A DNA stretch of 64,000 nt from Blastomussa wellsi (taxonomy: Eukaryota; Cnidaria; Anthozoa; Scleractinia; Plerogyridae), in the NCBI GenBank assembly GCA_947652115.1, contig OX393573.1, forward strand, positions 1,266,138 to 1,330,137, given 5' to 3'. The position numbers and the translations under genes are program-made. Of this stretch, positions 60,701-64,000 are shown piece after piece (within the stretch, counting starts at the first letter, position 1; each line of letters opens with the position of its first letter). The notes below the pieces were generated by a model. That model was given only the letters and a program-made list of their open reading frames with translations, did no database searches and had not been told where the DNA came from.

Positions 60701-63185
60701 TTTCCATTCCAACGGTCAGGTCGCAAACTACGGAATGGCTGGTCAGTATGAATTTCACCTCGATTTTGGAGTAAGTAGAAAATTCTTCGATTAAGCAGCA
60801 AATTACTAGGTAAGAATTTTGAGGTGACTGGGCGTCTTTGTCTGAGTTGTCAGTCCGACGAAATCTGCGAAGGAAGCGTAGGTGCGATTGTGGAGGATTC
60901 CTTCCCATCATACCCTCGATTCGACCCATTCTCCCTCTACAGTCTCCCTTTACGTGATACATGGACAAAAGATTCAACTAGGTGTTAGTGAGCTACTTTA
61001 TAAGTAATTTTCCTTCTAGTACCCAGTACGTATATACGTACCTTGCGTGGAAGACGTGATAGGTAGGCCCGATTTATGTGCTGGGCGGGGCGCAGCCTTG
61101 CGTTACTGGTGAACTGGCAATCAATTAATCAATCAATCAATCAATCAAATCAATTAATCAATCAATCAATCAATCAAATCATCAGATCAATCAGATCTTT
61201 CTGGGAGTCGTGTAAAATATTACCAAAAAACTAACCATGTTAATAAGAATTACTCTAATTACAATAACAAACAGATTATTTAACTCTTTTAGACAATTAA
61301 TGATTGTCTGTTTCCTCTGTTAGGACCCAGGCTCGCCCTTAGACGTATCTCCGAATGGCAACCGCGTAGCCACTGTCCTTATCTACGTAAGAAGCTAAAC
61401 TGACCAATTTTATTTTCTATTTCAATGAGAGATTTTCAATAGTATACACATTGTTTAAATTGTCAATCATGAGTTTCTGAAACTGACTCGGTAAAATGGT
61501 AATCATAAGCACTCTTTTGTTGTTTGATTCCATAGCTTAATGACGTCAGCAGGGGAGGTTACACAGTATTTACGCGAGCTAAAACTTTCGTCAGTCCGAC
61601 AATGGTAAGGAATTAAATTAATATGTTTTTGTTCTGACTTGCGCAACTGCATCAGGGTAGTTCAACGAGCAACGTTACTTTTTGCTTTTCTGCCACCTCT
61701 TTGGTGTTTTTCTTCCTTAGTAAACTATTAGGTTTAGTTTTCCAACATTTTAAAGGTTATTTGACCTTGCAAAAAATAACTTAAAATATCGTGACGTAGA
61801 TCCCTTAAATACGTAAGGCCATGGGAGCAAAAATGACAACAGTTTTACTTATTGAGACTTCAAGTTTTATCAGGGAAAATACTAACTAATCAAGTTCCAG
61901 GCCATCTAATTACGTGACGATAAAAATAAATTTCTCGATGGTTTGCTGTGTTGCTATGTTCTTGATGGTTTCCCATGTTGCAGCATTCGCAACTTACTTC
62001 CAAATTTTGATTGGGAACAAAGTTGTTACAATACTTCCGGTCAAGTTCGCCAATACTATTAGTAATCCATTCTCCCAGGCCGTAATATGTTCATCTCATT
62101 TAATGGCTGAATATTAGTAAATTTTTATCAACTTTCCATGATCGACATCCCATGTTCGTGATATTTCCCTGACCAGTTCAAAACCTTGCAATAATTAATT
62201 TCTACCAGTAGATGGCGCTGTTACAGAATATTTACCTACTTTTTAGTTGATAATCAAATAATTGTTTAACCTTTAATGCCACTATCTTGAATGTACTTAC
62301 AGGGTGACGCAGTATTTTGGTATAACCTCAAACGATCAGGAAAAGGCGATTACGACACAGAGCATGCGGCATGCCCAGTCCTCTGTGGAAATAAGTGGGG
62401 TGAGTGTTCAAGGGGACTGGTGTCTGCTTTCTAAAAGGTTTAACTACCCAATCGTGAATATTTCAAAACCAAAATATAACTGTGGAAAATAATTCACGAG
62501 ATACAAATATTACAGCGATTTTCTAATACTGGTAGAAGACCCTTGGGGTGTTCCGTTGGAAATCCATGCACCTGATTGGTTCTCCATCGTTATTTAAAGA
62601 AACTACGTCACGGTTTGTGCACTTTGAAAAAAATAGCCTAAATTTTTCAAACTTGTCATTTGCAATCCGTCTCAATCTTCTCCATCCTTAACCATCTTTG
62701 TTCCTTGTTGGCTTAGTATCACTTCTTTGGTGTTTTTCTTCCTTTCTAATCTATTAGTTGAAAGTCTCCTACATTTTCAGGGTAATTTGGTTTGTCACAA
62801 AAAAATGACTCAAAATATCGTGACGTAGCTCCTTTAATTATTTTAACAAGAGAATTGACGTTCTTGGGCGTAAATATGTTTTTGGCCCGACTCAAACTCA
62901 TTTTAGCCCGAGCTGCAGGTGAGGGCTAAAATGAGCTCTGTCATTACATCTGACCAATCGCAGCACAGCAAGTGCAAATAACGCAATAGGCCAATCTGAA
63001 CTCAATGCAAAAACACGTGATCAGGGCGAAACGCGCGCGTAAAAATGTAAACCATATCAAGCCGTGTTTGAAGAGCCTATGTAATAACATAGTGTTGTCT
63101 TTCTTTGTTTTCAGTTGCCAATAAGTGGCTGCATATTCGTGGACAAGAATTCCGTCGTAAATGCAGTCTGAACCCGGACAAATGA
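54723..63185 (+). CDS. P4HA: Prolyl 4-hydroxylase alpha subunit (P4HA-B)
   Basis: Paralogue of P4HA-A on the opposite strand. Exons: 54723-55068, 56339-56479, 56570-56799, 57115-57166, 57292-57455, 58028-58201, 59600-59670, 60275-60374, 60720-60770, 61324-61386, 61536-61604, 62303-62399, 63115-63185. All have GT-AG borders and matching phases, for 542 residues. The N-terminus MGTRYFYVFFVLAVY is a short hydrophobic leader. Dimerisation helices, a peptide-binding region (FRLQDTYNIST), iron ligands in YEFHLDFG, the distal His in TEHAACPVLCGNKW and the terminal RGQEFRRKC are present. Many exon sizes equal those of A (52, 71, 100, 63, 69, 97, 71), confirming shared ancestry. An extra phase-1 intron splits the peptide-binding exon after NNNIP. 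Only one version of the 71-bp exon (LERATVFNKETGELEN...) was found. AATAAA lies 42 bp after the stop (63227-63232). Confidence 0.95.
55937..56003 (-). repeat. tRNA pseudogene or SINE head in intron 1
   Basis: On the minus strand there is an A box (GTGGCCGAGTA at 55992-55982) and a good B box (GGTTCAAGTCC at 55959-55949), in a tRNA-Ser/Leu-like arrangement beginning GCAGCGTGGCCGAG. The acceptor stem does not pair, so it is not a functional tRNA. Confidence 0.6.
57684..57808. mobile_element. Fold-back MITE in intron 5
   Basis: Arms GAGACAGTGTTTCATCGG...TCCAAACACC and the inverse GGTGTTTGGATACCCCGATG...CACTGTCTC, about 40 bp each, around a loop of about 45 bp. Confidence 0.85.
58582..59120. mobile_element. 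hAT-like element with AATCCGC subterminal repeats
   Basis: A 539-bp element with inverted ends GGGGGTGAATAGG and CCTATTCACCCCC, flanked by 8-bp direct repeats CCTTAGTG (58574-58581 and 59121-59128). Both ends carry many short direct copies of AATCCG(C/T). An 8-bp target duplication plus subterminal repeats is typical of hAT elements. It has no transposase. Intron 6 of P4HA-B. Confidence 0.82.
59329..59427. mobile_element. 99-bp fold-back MITE in intron 6
   Basis: Ends TAGACTACAAGCAGTCCC and GGACTGCTCGTAGTCTA. The inner arms with TTAGTCCGTCGA and TCGACGGACTAA complete a nearly full-length hairpin. Confidence 0.85.
61120..61200 (+). repeat. (TCAA)n microsatellite
   Basis: Two runs of (ATCA/TCAA) interrupted by AAATCAATTAATC, in the intron before the GNRVATVLIY exon of P4HA-B. 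A related (ATC)n run is at 58684-58704. Confidence 0.9.
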
Positions 63186-64000
63186 ATGACAAATACTTCG
63201 AGTGTTATCTAAACACTAGCTAGGATAATAAATGAAATTACAATTTAAAAAACACAAAGCAGTTGAAACAAATACTTATTTGCACCTTGTAAAATTTAGA
63301 ACTTAAGCAATAAATTCTTTATAAAACTAAATGCCAGCGTCAGTCACTATATGGGATATACAGGTATGTTACCATGGTAGGCTCCCGTGTGCCTTCCCTG
63401 TAGGGGGATTCTTGCTGACGTCATTATTCACGTTGTCTCATTAGCATACAGCTAGGGTTATGTGAATTAGGGATGGTAGAGTAAACAAGGGAGGATTGCC
63501 ACACTGCAACGTACTGCTACAACCAGTTGCATAAGTAGTTGAGACATCCTACCTTAACGAGAGAAGACTCTTCACCGCGCTATTGCGCGTAATCTCTCTC
63601 CCCTCCTCCCCTTCCCAATGTTGCTAGCTATGCAATATGACGTACAAAACTTAGATGGACAACATTGAAACGGGGAAAGGGGTGCAAAATGTTCTTCTCT
63701 GACAAACTGGCAATTTGCGAACCATAGAAGTAAGAAAAGCCTTTTTTGGCACTAACTGTCTCAACATTTTTGCAACTGGTTGTCTGATTTATGCAAGGCA
63801 CAAAAAAATATATTCTTCTCTTATATATTGAGGTGAAAATCACACCTGTCGAAGCTTTTCAGGGGAGCTTTTCAAAAGAAAAAGTTTTAGGGTAACATGT
63901 TGGCTATCTCAAAAATGGCCACGGAAAAACCTCTTTTTGGGGTGTATAGGATGACGTAACATCTACACAGTTCATTTACCCTGGGGAAGACATCAGCAAG
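63186..64000. other. 3' region of P4HA-B, no further gene seen
   Basis: Begins with the P4HA-B 3' UTR (AATAAA at 63227). Beyond it is sequence with a C-rich patch near 63600 and no supported gene. The window ends in unannotated DNA. Confidence 0.45.

Overview
This looks like nuclear DNA from an anthozoan cnidarian, most likely a stony coral or a close hexacorallian relative. That is an inference from three things. The sequence is AT-rich with spliced animal genes. Small fold-back and terminal-inverted-repeat elements are very dense. The protein genes (ATOH8/net-type bHLH, rhodopsin-like GPCR, collagen prolyl 4-hydroxylase alpha subunits) are metazoan, with full intron/exon structure. Nothing prokaryotic is visible: no operons, no Shine-Dalgarno sites, no CRISPR.

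Layout. From 1 to about 24,500 the window is mostly non-coding and repeat-rich. It holds one two-exon bHLH gene (7118-6467, minus). It also holds a large direct tandem duplication: unit 1 is about 10601-16278 and unit 2 about 16279-21303. Each unit carries its own later insertions: a MITE and a LINE tail in unit 1, and a 644-bp TTAA-flanked piggyBac-type element in unit 2. From 24.5 to 36.3 kb there are two further bHLH genes on the minus strand (an ATOH8/net-like gene at 25061-24555 and a two-exon gene at 30602-29381). The same interval has a retroelement RT relic, several MITEs, and a class A GPCR gene with a broken reading frame (36261-35288).

From 39.0 to 63.2 kb two paralogous genes for the collagen prolyl 4-hydroxylase alpha subunit stand head to head about 1.8 kb apart. 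P4HA-A (minus, 52911-39015) can be rebuilt exon by exon into a 539-residue protein. P4HA-B (plus, 54723-63185) gives 542 residues. Both have an N-terminal dimerisation region, a peptide-substrate-binding region and a 2-oxoglutarate/Fe(II) catalytic domain with HxD...H and a lysine. P4HA-A carries three alternative, phase-identical versions of one 68-71 bp exon. Only single inclusion keeps the frame, so these are predicted to be mutually exclusive. P4HA-B has one version.

How the genes relate: the two P4HA products would be ER enzymes that hydroxylate proline in collagen-like chains, presumably paired with a PDI-type beta subunit encoded elsewhere. The three bHLH genes encode probable developmental transcription factors, and nothing in the sequence ties them to the P4HA pair. 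The strongest leads are the three-way alternative exon cluster, the tandem duplication with natural filled and empty transposon sites, and element families with 9-bp target duplications.
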